A stretch of DNA of 64,000 bases, taken from Hyparrhenia diplandra (Eukaryota; Streptophyta; Magnoliopsida; Poales; Poaceae). Location: contig JADLZK010009187.1 of NCBI GenBank assembly GCA_015847255.1, positions 1 through 64,000 on the forward strand. Reading direction: 5' to 3'. Positions 11,448-25,600 of this stretch are shown in pieces. A program made the translations under genes and the position numbers. The notes under the pieces were generated by a model that was not told the origin of the DNA, made no database searches, and worked only from the letters and a program-made list of their open reading frames with translations. Position 1 is the first letter of the stretch, and every line of letters begins with the position of its first letter.

Positions 11448-13550
11448 CTGCAAACATGCGTGCTACAAAGGATTAGTCAAATGACACATATGTCACTTGC
11501 AAAAGTGTATGGGACATTTGAATGACAAATGATCATGTCCATATTGTTAAAAAGGTGTATTGAACAGTAGAATTTAATAAAAGGAAGAACAATTCAATGC
11601 TTCATAAAATGTAAGAGAAATGTAATGTGATAGGAAACATGAAGGTTTTGCAAGGAATGCTCTTGCAAAATAGTTTTTGCTACAAGTAATGATTGACATT
11701 GAGCGATATTTTGCTTATATATCTTTTATAAAGGGGTTTAGCTTGTAATTTATAGATTAACGAAAGCATGCTGGAAAAAAAAGCATATCATAGCCGTGTG
11801 AAATGTACTTAGATAGTTCCAAATTTACGATAATCTAAAATATGTAAAATTCACTTTGTGCAATATTTTTGTGGACACGAAAGTGCCATTTTGAGCATGT
11901 TGCAAAGGATACTCGCTTTGCTAGTCATTACTGGCTCCTAACAATTTGTTGTCGATCCTTGATTTTGAACAAGTGACACTGGAACTACTCCCAAGCTCTT
12001 GATCTTGGAGGTGGGGCAATCATTGGCTTGTAGTATGACACTAGCAAGCTTGTAGTATGGCGGTGTGAGAGGGGTATGGCCTCACACCTGCCACCTACAT
12101 GCTATACACATGCACAACCCCCTCGGTGAAAATTGGTATCTTTTATGGCACAATGGGTCAATTCTCTATCATCTCTTGTCCATAGGCATGTGGGATACTA
12201 GGTAGAGGTAGAGGCACTCCATATGGGAATACTAGGTAGATGCTAAAAAATTATTAATAGAAAATAGACAAACATGATCTAGATTCTAAACATCAGGACT
12301 TATAGTAGCTACAAAAAAATAACTAAAAATCAATAGAATGGAATGGAGATTCCATAAGGTAAATACAGCTTCTCAGTGTGGTATATAATACTCTTGCTAT
12401 TCAATTAAGTGAAAGGGGGTTTTATCGAGTGCGTGGCCCCTTGTTTCCGCATTCCGCTTCTATGTATCCTCTTTCCTCCTGCTGCCACCTCCTCTTTTTT
12501 ATGTGCCCCATAGTATCGTCCTAACCCTCTTTCCCACTAGAGTTGACATGTAATGTTTGGTAGTGTGTCAAGAGCGCTCTAATGCATTTCCTTCCAGTTT
12601 AGGTGGTGGTCAAATCCTTATCGAACCACCAACCATCGCTTCCCTAAAATCCGTCTTGATGCCCAAAACCTAATTATTATCCCCAACTCATAAACCCCGC
12701 CTAACATGATCCTAATCTAGCGTCTAACCATTCAACCTTCTTGACGCATGCTTTTTCAAGAGAGACATATAATTTTTGGAAAACAATCACATACCTTGCT
12801 CTTGGTACGGTGTATCTCCTTGGAGCCACTGGTGAGGTTGAATCAATATCGTCGTCGACTGAACCACTTACCAAGCGCCTTGTAGTGGTACTGGAGTTGA
12901 AGAGACTAGATGAAGATGTAACAATGCTTTGTCACAAGAAGCATGATTCAATGATGTGTGCAATGGCAAGAGGAAACACGAATATTGTGGCGGCGCAATT
13001 AGGTTTCAAAGATAGGTAAGAGCTATGGTGGGGTGGGGGTGGAGGTGGGGGGTGGCGATGCAATTAGGTTTTGAATAGATATGTGTGGGCGGCATTATTT
13101 ATAAGGAGGGATGTGATCACGTATAAACGTTAGATATATATCCAAGGGTTGAAAAGTTACCATTCATGATTCCAAAATTAGAAATTTTGTTTATAAAACA
13201 AAGCCGCCAGATTCCTTATTTGGTTGGCCAAGTGTGAAAAGGCATTCAAAGGCTTGTACATCGAAGTATGGGCAGGGCCGACTGAAGCCCATGTAGGAGC
13301 GTTGGCAGGGCCAGTAGAAGCCCATTCAACCAGATAAAAATCAGCTTATTGCACGTGCAGCGCTAGTGACTAATCGGAGCGAACTTCCCTCTGTCCACCC
13401 ACACGTAAGCTCATTTTATATATGTAGCTGGCTCAATAACCTAATTTTCTATATGTTAGGCTCATGTAAACTGGTGAATGGATCTAGATGTGTAGAGGGA
13501 TAGGGTTGAATAGCCTACAAAACATTCTCTATAAGAGCACAAACACTAGA

Positions 13551-13620
13551 GCAAATTAGTTAGTATAATTAGCAAGCCTAATAGCAAATTAGTTAGTATA
13601 ATTAGCAAGCCTAATAGCTA
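13551..13620 (+). repeat. 33-bp tandem repeat, two copies
   Basis: GCAAATTAGTTAGTATAATT starts at 13551 and again at 13584; both units end AGCAAGCCTAATA. A simple local duplication in non-coding DNA. Confidence 0.8.
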
Positions 13621-14249
13621 CTTTTTCCTTGTTCTATCACAACCAAATGCAAGGCACTTAAACAATTTCAGTAGTGATATGAGGTGATGTACCACAATAA
13701 TATACAAACACACATTACGTGAAAGCAACTACTCTAGTTGTCCTAAACAAGTAAAACAACTAACTAGCTACTCTACTTACTAAAACTACAACTAAAACTA
13801 GAGAGCTACACTAACAAAGCAATCAACAACTCAACAAGCTAGTAAACAAGAATGTAAAGGCTCAAGTGTAGAATTGCAAACCGAACTAGGCAAGTGACAA
13901 TAAGATTTATTTGTGAAGTTTGGTTGTTTGTCGGCAACTTACATCCTGTTGAGGTGAGCCAAAGTGTGATGATTCGCGCACTAACAAGCTTCTCAACATT
14001 GACCCTCAACTTGGTTGTCATACGAATCAATCAACATGGTGCACTACAACTAGTCTCGGGCATTCCACTAGAGTTCTTCTTCTTGATCTCTTGTGAGATG
14101 GCCACAAGAGACCCTTACAATCAACCGATTAGAGGTGGCCAACAATCAGCAACGAGCCCCTCAATGATCCTCCAATCACTGAGTCGTCTTAGTGGCGACA
14201 ACTACTAAGAGTAACAAAAAAACAAAGCCTCAAACGAGATGAGCTAGTG

Positions 14250-15530
14250 CCACTAGACGCAAAGCAACTAATCAAATGCACTAGATATCTTCCAATCTCA
14301 CTTTAGATCAACCGTAAAGCAAGGAGTAAGGTGTTCTTGAGAGCTCACAAGGGTGTTGGTTCAACTAGAATGCCAAGAGAGATCCCAAAGGACCAGCCAA
14401 CCTCTATTTATAAACCCCCTACAAAAACTTGCTACTGGAAAGCATGGACAACACCATTTTTTTAATGTCACCAAAAAGGTCCAATGATCATCGAAAACAT
14501 ACCACCGGAAAACAGGATCGTGAAGATCCAGTGGTCCAAATTTAACTTGGAATTTTCCTCTTTGGTGCATTCTCCAATGGACCCTTTGGTGCCAGCATCG
14601 ATGGTTTCTGCTTTGTGGTAGGATTTAAGTCAAACTAGTCGTTATACTCTAACAACTAATTGCACTTTTATCTGATGTCTCTTTGGTGCCCCGCACTGGA
14701 TTTGTGTGGTGCCCGATGCGTCTAGAAACTTACTAGTGATGCATCCGAGAGCTCTAAGGGGTCACTGGAAAACTCCCTATGGCTACCACCAACATTTTTG
14801 TTGCTCGGTTTAAAATCCCCACCAAGTGAATAGTGCAACCTTTCTTCCCATGCTAGCTCAGAGGGTACCACTAGAGATTTCCGGTACCCTACCTATAGTT
14901 AATACCCTACAACTCATTGCTTTCTTTGGAGCTTCCTCAACAAGGGCACCGAACCTTTTTCAGTGTGCTGAAAATAGCACTAGGCACTATTTTCCACAAG
15001 CGTCTTAAATTTGCCAGTCCAATATGTTCCAACATGAAATCTTCACCTTAGACACGAAATTAGCTTTTCAAAAACATTTTGCACTTGTATCTCACGATGC
15101 ATATGCAAAGTTCGATTTCGGCGTGAGCGCTTTACTATGAGCCAAATTGATCATGAGGTACACGACAAAGCCTGCAGTCCGCTGACAGGGATGAACATAA
15201 GAGCCCCTTACAAATCCTCATCCGAAGCCCCCATATCCCACACAAAGCTCGACAGAGTTGGCTGCCTCCAAGCCATCTAGGTGATGCGACCACCAGTAAC
15301 AAGAATCCAACAACAGATCTTCTTCGCTAGTGCCACTGGATGGTAACTCTCAAAGCAAAAGCACTAGATCCTCTCCAATCACACGCAAATGTGATTTCAA
15401 CTAAGCAAATGGGGATGGAGTATTCTCTTGAGATCTAGTAGGTGTGGATATTAGATGGGAGTGCCAAGAGAGCCAGATAGCCTGTCTGCAGCTCTATTTA
15501 TAAGCCCTCAATAGAAGCTTGCTTTATGCC
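14250..15530 (+). repeat. Diverged direct duplication (two ~200-bp segments)
   Basis: About 14250-14440 and 15320-15530 share an ordered series of words: GTGCCACT, AAAGCAA, CACTAGAT, TCCAATCAC or TCCAATCTCAC, GTGCCAAGAGAG or TGCCAAGAGAG, CTCTATTTATAA and CTTGCT. The spacing is similar but there are many differences. This could be two remnants of one old retroelement LTR or a segmental duplication. No termini were identified. Confidence 0.45.
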
Positions 15531-16529
15531 CCCAACAGCTAGTTCAACGACTACTTCAAACTAGCCGTTATATAGCATTTTATCCGGCAAACCTTCTCTG
15601 GTGGTACTAGATTATTCCGGCGAGCACAAACATCTGAAAATGCGTGCAAAACGACTCTCTACAAACATTCCCCGGTGATGATCACCATTGGAAGAATTCT
15701 GACGCGTTCCAGAGAGCATACGTAAATGTTTTTTAGCTATTGGAATCTTTTCTTTTTTTTTATTCTTCGCGAACACACAATTTTACAGTTTTCATTAAAA
15801 GGAGGATCCCATCGGTGTTTATATTGCTTTATTCTGAAAACTCTCGCGTGCTATAAATCCCCGCCATGTGTCAGCCTTTTCTCCGGTGCCCCTGGTGAGC
15901 ATCGGAAGAATAGGTTGTGCTTGAAAACTTAACTGTTGGCGACCTATATGAGCCTAAGCTCCAATGCCCCTAATGCTAAATTGCTAATAGCATATGACTT
16001 TTTCGGTGACCTTAGTATAATAATTAAGCAAACGATTGGACCAGTATGGATGGCGTGCAAGCTCTGGTTCAATCGCTCCGGTGGCCACCAGGCTAATCGG
16101 ATGAGTGTAAAAACACTCCATGACGATGAGAGCCTGTACGATTAAGGTGTCCATCTACAGGATGCGGAATGAATAGTCATTTTTAAAATTTAAACGTTAC
16201 ACGATAAAAGCAGACAACTGCGTGTTGTATTCAAGAATTTGGAAGCTACCAACCGCCTCCAGGCCACAGATCAGCAGGCGATTAAAACAGACAGGAACCC
16301 ATGCTGGATTATACATCCGCAGACATCCAAGAGTTGAGAGCTATACAACAGAGAATATAGAACCGTCATCCTCATGTTCATACAGCACTGAACCAAACAG
16401 AATGTCATGTTACACACAAAACACTGTGACAACAGGTTCATTCATAAGCCGGGCAGCCCTCCAGACACACATGGCAGAAAAGAAGGTTTTCCGAAGGCTG
16501 AAGCTGGGCTAAAGAAGAAGAAAGGAGGA

Positions 16530-18150
16530 TCACTGCTGCGGCACCCGCACATCTGATGGTTTGCTTCCATCATCAGCCTTCTCCCCCTTCCATCCAAGTC
16601 CAGGATGTGACGGTGCCTCTTTTTCGCCTTCGAAGTCGCGGGCGTCCCGCAGTGAGGCCTCAAAATCAGTGGAATCAATTGCTGTCGGGAGGAGGCTACC
16701 AATGTCGTCCTTCGCTCCAAACCCACCAGCACGTATGACGTCCTCGGTGGAGATGGCAGCTTCCATGTTCACATCAGCTTCGTGACCATTTAACGGACTG
16801 GTGTTTCCAGAATCTGAATCTGGAAACGGATGCCAGGCCTCTAGAACTTGGCTTGGAATACTATCTGTCACTGCATCGGGGTTCTTGTGTTGAGCTTGCT
16901 GTTCATTGCTAAAGTTCTTTCCATCCATGCCTGCGTGAATTAGTAGATGTGAGATTCCTGGCAAGATACACAGGAGTAAACGCTAGGGCCACTTTGTAAT
17001 GCAGAAATTACACAGGATCAGTTATTTTTCACTGGAAAAACAAAGGAAAAAGGAAAATTCCCCCCTTCCAAAGGAATGTAAATAAAGGAGCATCCTACTA
17101 CCAAGTGACGTTGTACATACATCATATTATCATTGGATCCAAGGGGGAGTGTCACAAACAAAAGAAACTAGCTCCTGCAAGAATAATAAAACTAAAATCC
17201 TCTCCACAGCAAGGTCAAAGTATAAGTTTTAGCTAACTGCTGGCACCCCAAAATATCTACTGGAGTATGGTTTTTGCTCTTTTTTTCTTCTTTCTACTCA
17301 AACTGAATAAATTCAACCAGTTGAAGTACAACAAGAAATTCCTAGCTTATTGTGATGCGAAAGTGTGATAATTGTCTACAACTCATTGACGTGAAAGTGA
17401 AACTGAAAACAACATTTGCCCATAACCCTCAACCAAGAAAACTGAAGACATAAATCATTTACAGCTTATTCAATACTAAACAAGGAGAGAATTCCACTCA
17501 GATTTTTAAGGTGGCCACTCTGCATCTACTGCAGACAAATTGTGGATCAGTAACAATCTAACAATTCACCATAAAGCCACTGCAACCACAAAGTTCAGTC
17601 AGTTTATGGCTGAGTTGTTACAGTCGCAACTAGAGCAGTGTTAGACACCCAATGCACTTCCCTACACCACCAATCGCCAAGAGGTTGTAATATAACAGAA
17701 AAATAGATTTGCCACTATCCGTCCAAACAATCCCAACCTTTCCCCTCCTAAGCAACAGTCCAACCGACATCGAGAAATCCCCCTATGAACCCACCGCATA
17801 TCTCGATTCCCAGCAAAAGCTACAAATCAAAGGGCGCCGGCCGCATCCAGGAGTCCTGATTTGCAAGAGGAGTACTCAACTCCCCCGACCAAGCAAGTCC
17901 CTCATCCCCACGAAGGAATCACTAGGGCAAAGCTGCAAGCCACCCCAGGTACGCGGATACCAACTTGCATCATCGCACTTACCGGGTTGACGGAGCAGGC
18001 TCAGCTACGGAGGATGATGATTCAAGAACTCGCCGCCTCTTCACCCGTCCTCTGCTCTGCGGCGATCTGCACTTCGACCGGAGGACTGTGGAATCGTCTG
18101 TTCACCCAGGATGTTCTACTGCAGTCGCGGACTCACGGACTGGACCGCCA
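16530..18150 (-). CDS. Small conserved plant protein of unknown function (132 aa) with 5'UTR intron
   Basis: The coding part is one exon, 16928 down to 16530, starting MDGKNFSNEQQAQ and ending VRVPQQ. An acceptor (ACGCAG) sits at 16931 directly before GCATGG. A good donor (CCCG/GTAAGT) at 17983/17982 ends a GC-rich 5'UTR exon of about 17983-18150, so the intron is about 1.05 kb. An in-frame TAG in the leader excludes an upstream start. The protein is acidic and soluble with no signal peptide or membrane segment. Its most structured part is STEDVIRAGGFGAKDDIGS followed by LLPTAIDSTDFEASLRDARDFE, which I take to be a short conserved plant motif. I do not recognise a function. A G-box core CACGTG lies at 18149-18154, near the presumed start of transcription. 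Confidence 0.65.
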
Positions 18151-18330
18151 CGTGCCGAGCGAAGTGGGTACGTGGCGGGATCTATGCGACCGCTGAGCCC
18201 AATGGGCCGGTAGCTGGACCATGGTTCCCTTTTGCTCAGACGCTGAGCCCAATAGGCCAGCGAACAAATACACATGCTGCTCCATGAAATGAAATACAGA
18301 ACACAAAAAAACGCAGCAGAAGTAACACAA

Positions 18331-19602
18331 GTGGAAGTGGTTAATTCCCCTAAAAAAAGCAGGTGGAAGTGGCCAATATTTTTTTTAATTTAAGTGATCA
18401 ATAAGTGGTCAATATGAATTTAAGTGGCATTTTTTTTAAGTGGTCAATTCCCAATGGGTTTTCGTTCCAAGCCTAAAATCTAAATTTTAGTTGGTGCAGC
18501 CGCTCTATATTGGTCTATTTGGTTGGGTAGAAATGATGTGGTTTTCAGTAGTATACTACAATTAATTCTTGAGTAAAATGCACCCAGGGTTCCCATGCAA
18601 GTTTTTTCTTCGATTTCTTGCTAGTTATTTTCAGGGAACGTACTGCATAGTCTGCATACAAAGTTGTTCTCTGCTCTTTAAAGAGGGGGAGAGAGGTGTT
18701 TTGAAGACGGGATGTAAAAGGTTTCAAATCACTATTATGGAGATTTTTAGTCTTTTTGGATGGAGATTTAGCAACAGGATTGGAGCTTAAATAGCTTTCG
18801 TTTTCTTTCCCATGCAACCCTTCTGATTTTTCGTTCTTTATATTTTGTTGTATCTTAGGCAATTCATGCGTCAATGTAGAGCCATATTATTCTCCTTTAG
18901 GCCCCGTTGAATAGTTCCGGCCTAAATTAGTATTTTGATTTATATAACTAGATGGATTTCCCAAGCGTTGCCGCGGGTATGAAGGAGAAATCTATGAGTT
19001 AGAATATTATTATCACCCTTCTATTCTTTTTCTTTTTTTTCCTCTCTCTCTTTTTTCATTCTTTTTATTTTTTATTTTTTACTTTACTCTATACCAACTA
19101 TCATCAGTAGGGTTTACCTATAATTTTATCGAAATATATCCATATGAGATCTTGTTTTGAAGGATTTATTAAAAGGAATTCAATAGTGCAATCGAAATTT
19201 AATTTGGTTTTTTGGTTTGTAAGTTATAATATTTTTTTAGTTAGTTCAAACAAAGGAGAGCGAGAGATGTCGAGAGAACTTTTAGTAGGGGTTCTCCACA
19301 TAGGTGTAGCAGATCCCCACTCGCCGGATTGATTTCGGGTGTCAAAACGACTTATGAGTACGTAGAAGAAAAAAAAGGAGATGTGTGGCATACTGAATGA
19401 GTACTATATATTGTATCTACTGAACAAATGCATAGTCTAATGAATATACTGAATGAGTATATATTGTATCTGCTGAACAAATACATCACTAATGAGTAAT
19501 AATGACGACAGTAATATGCTAAGCAAATCTATAGGGGGTAACGCCGTGTACTGACATGCACTGTACACACGGACAGACTAGTGCTACTCCGGAACCAGAA
19601 GC
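18331..19602. other. A/T-rich spacer with a 56-bp tandem repeat
   Basis: No gene is seen. ACTGAATGAGTA with its downstream TGTATCT.CTGAACAAAT recurs at 19392 and 19448, a period of 56 bp. The segment near 19000-19110 is a pyrimidine-rich low-complexity run. Confidence 0.45.
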
Positions 19603-22600
19603 CTAGGAGGAAGCCGCCGTGAAGTCGACGTGGTAGACCTCGGTCATGTCCGGCTGGAAGAGGCCGAAGTGCTGCTCCACGCCCTCGGGCTTGCCGTTCT
19701 CGTTGAACATGGCGAACAGGTACGTCTCCACGGCCTTCCCTGGCCGCCGCGGGTGCCGCCGCCGACGTGCCGCACCACGTTGTTGTTGTACGCCGCCGCG
19801 TTATCCACGGTGGCGCCGTCGCCGCCGCCGCCCGACGGCCACCCGGTCTCCGACACCACCAGCTCCAGCCCCTGCACCCCGGCCTTCTCCACCGCCGCGT
19901 GCGTCGCGTCCACGATCGCGTCGAACATGTTGGTGTACACCACCCCGCCGTCCGTCACCGACGACACCGTGCCGGCGTCAGCCGACAGCAGCGCGTACGG
20001 GAGCGCCACCTGCCCGCTGCTGCCCGAGTAGGCGAAGTACGGGTACACGTTCACCAGCAGCGGCGCGCCCTTGGACGACAGGTACGACACGATGGGCGCC
20101 ATCACCGGCGCGGCCGCCTCGGAGAAGGCGCCCTGGGACGGCGGGTACGACGTGCCGAGCACGCTGGTGGCCACGGCTGTCGTGACGGGCACGCCCGTGA
20201 CTCCCGCGGACCGGAGCGCCGACTCCAGGTTCTGCATGGCCGGGAGCACCTGCGCCGCGGCCTCCCCCGGGATGACCTCGTTGCCGGCGTTGATGTACCG
20301 GAACTGGACGGCGCCGGCGAACGGCTGCACGTAGGTGGCCACCCACGACGCGGCGAAGGACGTGTCGGACGCCAGGCGCTGGAGGTCCTCGTTCAGGGTG
20401 CCCAGGACGACGCCGATGCCGGAGCCGCGGAGCGCGTTCAGCACCGACGTGTCTGGGTGGAAGAGCCGCACGTAGTTGATGTTCTTGGCCTTGTACATGG
20501 AGATGACCTGCTCCGGCGCCGGCAGGTTGTTCGCGGTCATGCCGTAGTTCACGCCAATCGCACCCTCAGCTCCTGCATTATTTTAGTTTGATGATGGCTC
20601 AGGATTAGATTGGGTCATGAATGAAAAAAAAAAAGAAAGTGAATTTTTGATCTTCAACACAAGTAAATCATATCAGTTCGCCCAAAAAAATTTTCAATTT
20701 CAAAACTGTAGCCGTTATGAAATGGTGAAGAAAAATGTAGCAGGTTGGCGTCTTATTTCAGAGCAGTGGAGGGAGTAGATGGAGCAGCCAACAAATCTAC
20801 AGCGGACGAACTGCAAGTACCAAATTTCAAAGTAATTCCGTGTAGAACACTACGTCTTATTACGTTTTTTTTTCTACATAGGATTTGAAATAACCAAGAC
20901 CAAACACAGTCATTCATATGTAATAAAATAAGCAATGGATAAACCTTTTCAACTTGGTGTCAAGGTTCAAACAATAGTCAAAAAGCCCGCCCCGAGGATA
21001 GGCCGAATGTAAATCATACGTGACACTTGGAAGTAGTACGTGTTTAGATAGTATTTTCTTACAGAGCCACAACAGACAGAGCTAAAGAGGATACAGATCA
21101 ATGCATGTAGTACTACGGTTATTTAGATTGTTTGGATAGTACAGGAGGAGAAGTCTAAAGAAGCCATCTGGATGTTATAAGGCATGGTGTAATGAGTGGC
21201 ATCTGGAGGAGCATGTAGGCGCCTGTAGAATAGCAACATTTAGAGCAAGTAAGTAATAGTTTCGAAGAAGCACAGAGGAATTTTAAAACAAGGATTATGC
21301 AATTGAAATGAATGACTTTGTTATTTTTATTGAAGATAGTAAATTCGGTAACTATAAGCTGTATAGATGTTTTAATTTTTTTGTTTATTATACCTAGGGA
21401 TGTTTTTTGTTGTAAGACAGAATGTAAGACTGCTGATGGCAATGCAGTTACATTTTTCTTTTATATGGGAATCATCATTCAGACCAGTAGTGAAAGGACA
21501 CAGCTTACTTGGATGGCTATGTAGCATACAGGCAACGCCACCAAGAGCGAGGGCTCCGCCGGAGTCGGGCCTCGTGTGAGTATTGACGCCTCAAGCATCC
21601 GCCCTCGAATCATAGTCGCCGTCGGAGGTGTCGGCCTGTACCGGACAGCCAAGTTCCCTGTTTACTGCAGAAGAAGCGAATAGTGTGAGCTGTTTATTTA
21701 TCGAAGTTTAGTTTATTTATGGGCGTAAGTCAATGTACATCGACTGGTCTTCCCTCGCCTCCCCCGATCATATCTCTCGTGACACCCAAGTAGCTCAGCT
21801 GTCACCAATGAAGAGCAAAGTTAGGCTGGTGATCAATGGCAAGGTAAGGAGTTATGGTGTATGGTATGGCTAGAGCGAGGTGGTACCTGTGTCTATGGAA
21901 GCTGAGCTGTTGTCTTCAGAGAATGGCGGTGCATCTAGGGAAGGTTCCTCGCCGAGCGGTGGTGCTTCTAAGGAGAGATAGGTCCTCATTGTGACTGGGA
22001 AGGTGACGTTGTGGGTGCTGGTTTCTGTTTCATACTGCAGCGACGGTTCCGTAGGATGGAATAGAGTGCCGGCTTTGGGCATAAGCATGAACGCGGCATG
22101 TTCCTTTGGAGTGGATCACCACGTAGAGCTAACTGACAAAAGCAAAGGGCGATGATGCAGTAAACAAGGGGATCTTTGGACGGTCAAGCTTCAGTGCGAA
22201 TGAGATCTTGTTAAATCCAATGTCCGCCTCCTGGTGGACCCATGGCTGAAGTCGACCGCAAATCGGTAAAGGAATTAGATATTGTTGGTGCAGCTAGGCC
22301 TGATGGTTTGGAAGGTGAGCAATGGTTTCCACTTAACCATGATCGCGATGCCGTTGGTTGCCCTCGTAATCCCAGCTGCCCCTCGTGTCGAGTGTGCCGC
22401 TTCCATAGCATTGCGTTCCTTTTTCGCCTCCGCACATTTTTTGATTAATACTGTTATGGAAATAGAATGTATAGAGCACAAAGGTAAAGTATGGTGCCTT
22501 ACCCTGAAGCTCCTCCTCAAATCTCTCTCGGAGCACACAGCTGTCATAGTCCGGCTGCGTAGATCTGTTTTTGAATAATTTTGAAGCATGCCATGTGTGA

Positions 22601-25600
22601 GTAATGTTAAGTAAAAAAAGAACCGAAGCGAGGCATTAATAAATAAACCACCTCGCGTCTTCTGTAGGGACCGAGCGATTAGCGAAGAGGTCTGGCGTCA
22701 TCTTCTCCAAGGTCTGGTGCTTCATTGTACAGGTAGGTTTTCATTCTGGCAGGGAAAACAACATTGCGGACACCTCGTGTGGTAGGGAATTGGATTGCTA
22801 GATGGCCGAAGCAGGAACAGATGCAACACTAAGTGCATAGCCGTCAACGCGACATATGCCTTTAGCCTTGTGAAATCCACAGGTTTGATGTTGCAGTATG
22901 GGCTAAGCAAGGGCGCTATGGCGCTGGGATGAAATGCATGTGGTGGAAAGCCAAACACATCTATGGTCACTCTTGTTTCCCAGTCGACAAGAACTCCACC
23001 ATAGTAATTGCCCCAGGGGTTTAGCTGCATCTCAAAGCCATCTCCTGAGTTTGCCATATGAAGTGACAAGGTCTCTTTCTTCGGTGTCGTGAAACTGAAT
23101 GACAAAGTCAGAGTTGAATTTATTTATGGATGAAGGAGTGGCCTGATTCTCAAATTCAGCCAAGAAGGCCAGGCGGACATCTCTAGCAGTAGGTTCTACA
23201 TTGCTTGGCAAGGTGTTTGTAGCAATAACTGCACACTCAAACTTTTGTTCAGCTAGGATGAGGCGAGTGTCTACTTCGAGAACAGCTAGGCCTTGAACAG
23301 ACTGATAGTTCTACATAAAGAAAACGGGATGAAACTTTAGGAGAATTCTTGCATATGGCAGGTTCTATTTCTATGACAAATTCTAAGCACTAAAGTGTTG
23401 TACAGCAGAGTCATGGGCGTACCGTGTTGGAGGCCATGTTCCTGGCTACAGGAGACCAGATTCCGATCTGTTTACAAAACACGCATGTGGAAAATTAGTG
23501 TTTTTTTTTGATTAAGCAATGTCTTGACTTGCTAATCGTATGTGTAGGATTGGCATGGAAGGATCTAATGTTGGGTGAGAGAGATCCAGGAAGGCGATTA
23601 CCTGATGGAGCGACTGGATCTGCGGAAGGACCTCAGCTTGGCCGCCGTCGGAAAGAGTAGTGGCTCGCCGGATTCTGTGCTGCGCAATGGATGTGGAGTC
23701 AAATGGAATCAGCGGAGAATCAGATGCAAGATTAGAAAAGGAAAGGAAGAATCGATGATTGAAGAGGAGAGGAAGAGCTTACCAGACGAAGCGGACATGA
23801 AACCATGGACTTGGGTAGCAGACGGGATGTGCCCGGTGCTCTTCAACTCTCAGTGGCTGTGGGCACGCGAGGCAGGAGGCTCACCAGACGATGTCCATTT
23901 CACTGACTGATGGGTCCTCGCTGTGGCTATTGGAGTGGGCCTCGATGGTCAGTGAAATTGAGGGGCTGTTTTGGGTGCATCGGGTATTGTATAGGAGGAA
24001 TCCAATGTTCTGGACACTTCTGTGACTGAGAGCTGGGACCGGATTCTGCAACCAATGTCTATGCGACAACGGTGGGCGTTGTTCAGACGAGGCACGTAGG
24101 CCGGACAGGAACACGTCGACTGGAGGCATGGCCGCGTACAGCGAATTGACAGCCAACCTGATGGTGATGCGTGTAAACCCGCGCAGACGGCCCCAACGAA
24201 CGAGACGGTGACAACGATGTACCAGAACAACGGAAACCATACCGTGGGCCACGTAGCGGGTACGAGCGCCCCACGACGCCTGGCGCCCAGACGCTGGCTC
24301 TCTACGGCAACCGACACATGGGACCGGGCTTCCACAACCAATGGACGGACGACAGCGCCCTACACCGAACTCACCAACGCTTCTTCGACTGACAACCGGG
24401 TCCAGAGGAACCAACCAACAGGAGGGCGACAACGCCGTCAGATCCAGCTCCATGCAGTCAAAGCGAACGACGACGACGCGCGCGCGGCGCCGAAGACGCG
24501 TGGGCCCTCGCGACGACGTCCCACGACGGCGAGGTCAACCGCCGCGAGCCGCCGATGGCCGAGATCGCGCGGCCACGGGAAACTTTGACGACGTGGACGC
24601 CGCGGGCCACACGCTCTATCCACAACAAATTTACTCTTTAAATGCTTGTGAAAACAAGAAAATGCATCTTGGTCTCAAGGGTCCAAACACATCACTTTCA
24701 GTTCAGATGTAAAAAACAAGCTCAAATTATTTGCAGCCTAGAGAGTATGGATTCTATGGCCCAAAGTCTCATATAGTTAGGCTCATAGCATGTCCAAGGG
24801 TCGAAACATATCACTTCCAGTTCAGATGATAAAAACAAGCTCAAATTATCTGCAGCTTTTAGAGTATGGAATCCATGGCCCAAAGTCCCATATAGTTAGG
24901 CTCATAGCATGTCCAAGGGTCCAGCTACTATAAGATGCCCTAATTAGTCCAGATTCATAGTATTATTACAATGAGAACACATAAGAAAATTTGTTCAATG
25001 TGCATGGACCAAACAGTTCATCACGGAGAAAATAAAACAAGTGAAATTTCTAGTGATTTTTTTTTTTTTCCTTGTCTGATGCATTGGGTAAAGCCTAGCA
25101 GCAAGGGAAACTGAAATAAAAAATAAAAATAATTGTCCATATATATGAGTAGTATATGACATATTCGTCTCTGCTACAGAGTTTTCCTGTCAAATTCAGA
25201 TGGTAATAAACATCTGACGGAGACATAAACCCCATCTGAAAAAAGGGCACTGCCTTTCTATTTCGTCACGCAAAAGTAGTCTCGGCTTGATTACTGCTAA
25301 ACAAATCGGGTGAGATGTACATCTGATCTGATAACCAATGATAAAAATAAGCTTTTATTGAGATCTTAGGTAGGCCTTGGCCCAACTTTTCACACTCTGT
25401 ACTGGCCGACGTGCCGTTCTAGTGAAAATGACAGGATTGATCTAGTGGCAATAGCAAACTAGGAGTTGGTCAGTAATTAGATTAGATACAGTAATTTGAC
25501 TGCATCAAATCAAACATATCGTGCAACGTAACAAAGATGAGTTCATTTCCAATGTCTGTCCTGCTATTAGATGAACTGGTAAAAGTATCTTTTGTTGGGT

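Larger units (their letters stand above)
11448..16209. other. Long spacer without a recognised gene
   Basis: No coding region that I can support. Short open stretches such as 12741-13019 have no recognisable motif; their reverse strand could hold an upstream MORC exon but no clean start was found. The region has a 33-bp tandem repeat at 13551, and two diverged related segments at about 14250-14440 and 15320-15530. Confidence 0.4.

Noticed and set aside
19767..20591. Long plus-strand frame opposite the glucanase exon
   Set aside because: Arg/His/Val-rich low-complexity translation, an antisense shadow of the GH17 coding strand.
23881..24588. GC-rich open frames on both strands near 24 kb
   Set aside because: Low-complexity Arg/Thr/Ser strings with no motif and no splice signals; more likely non-coding GC-rich DNA.
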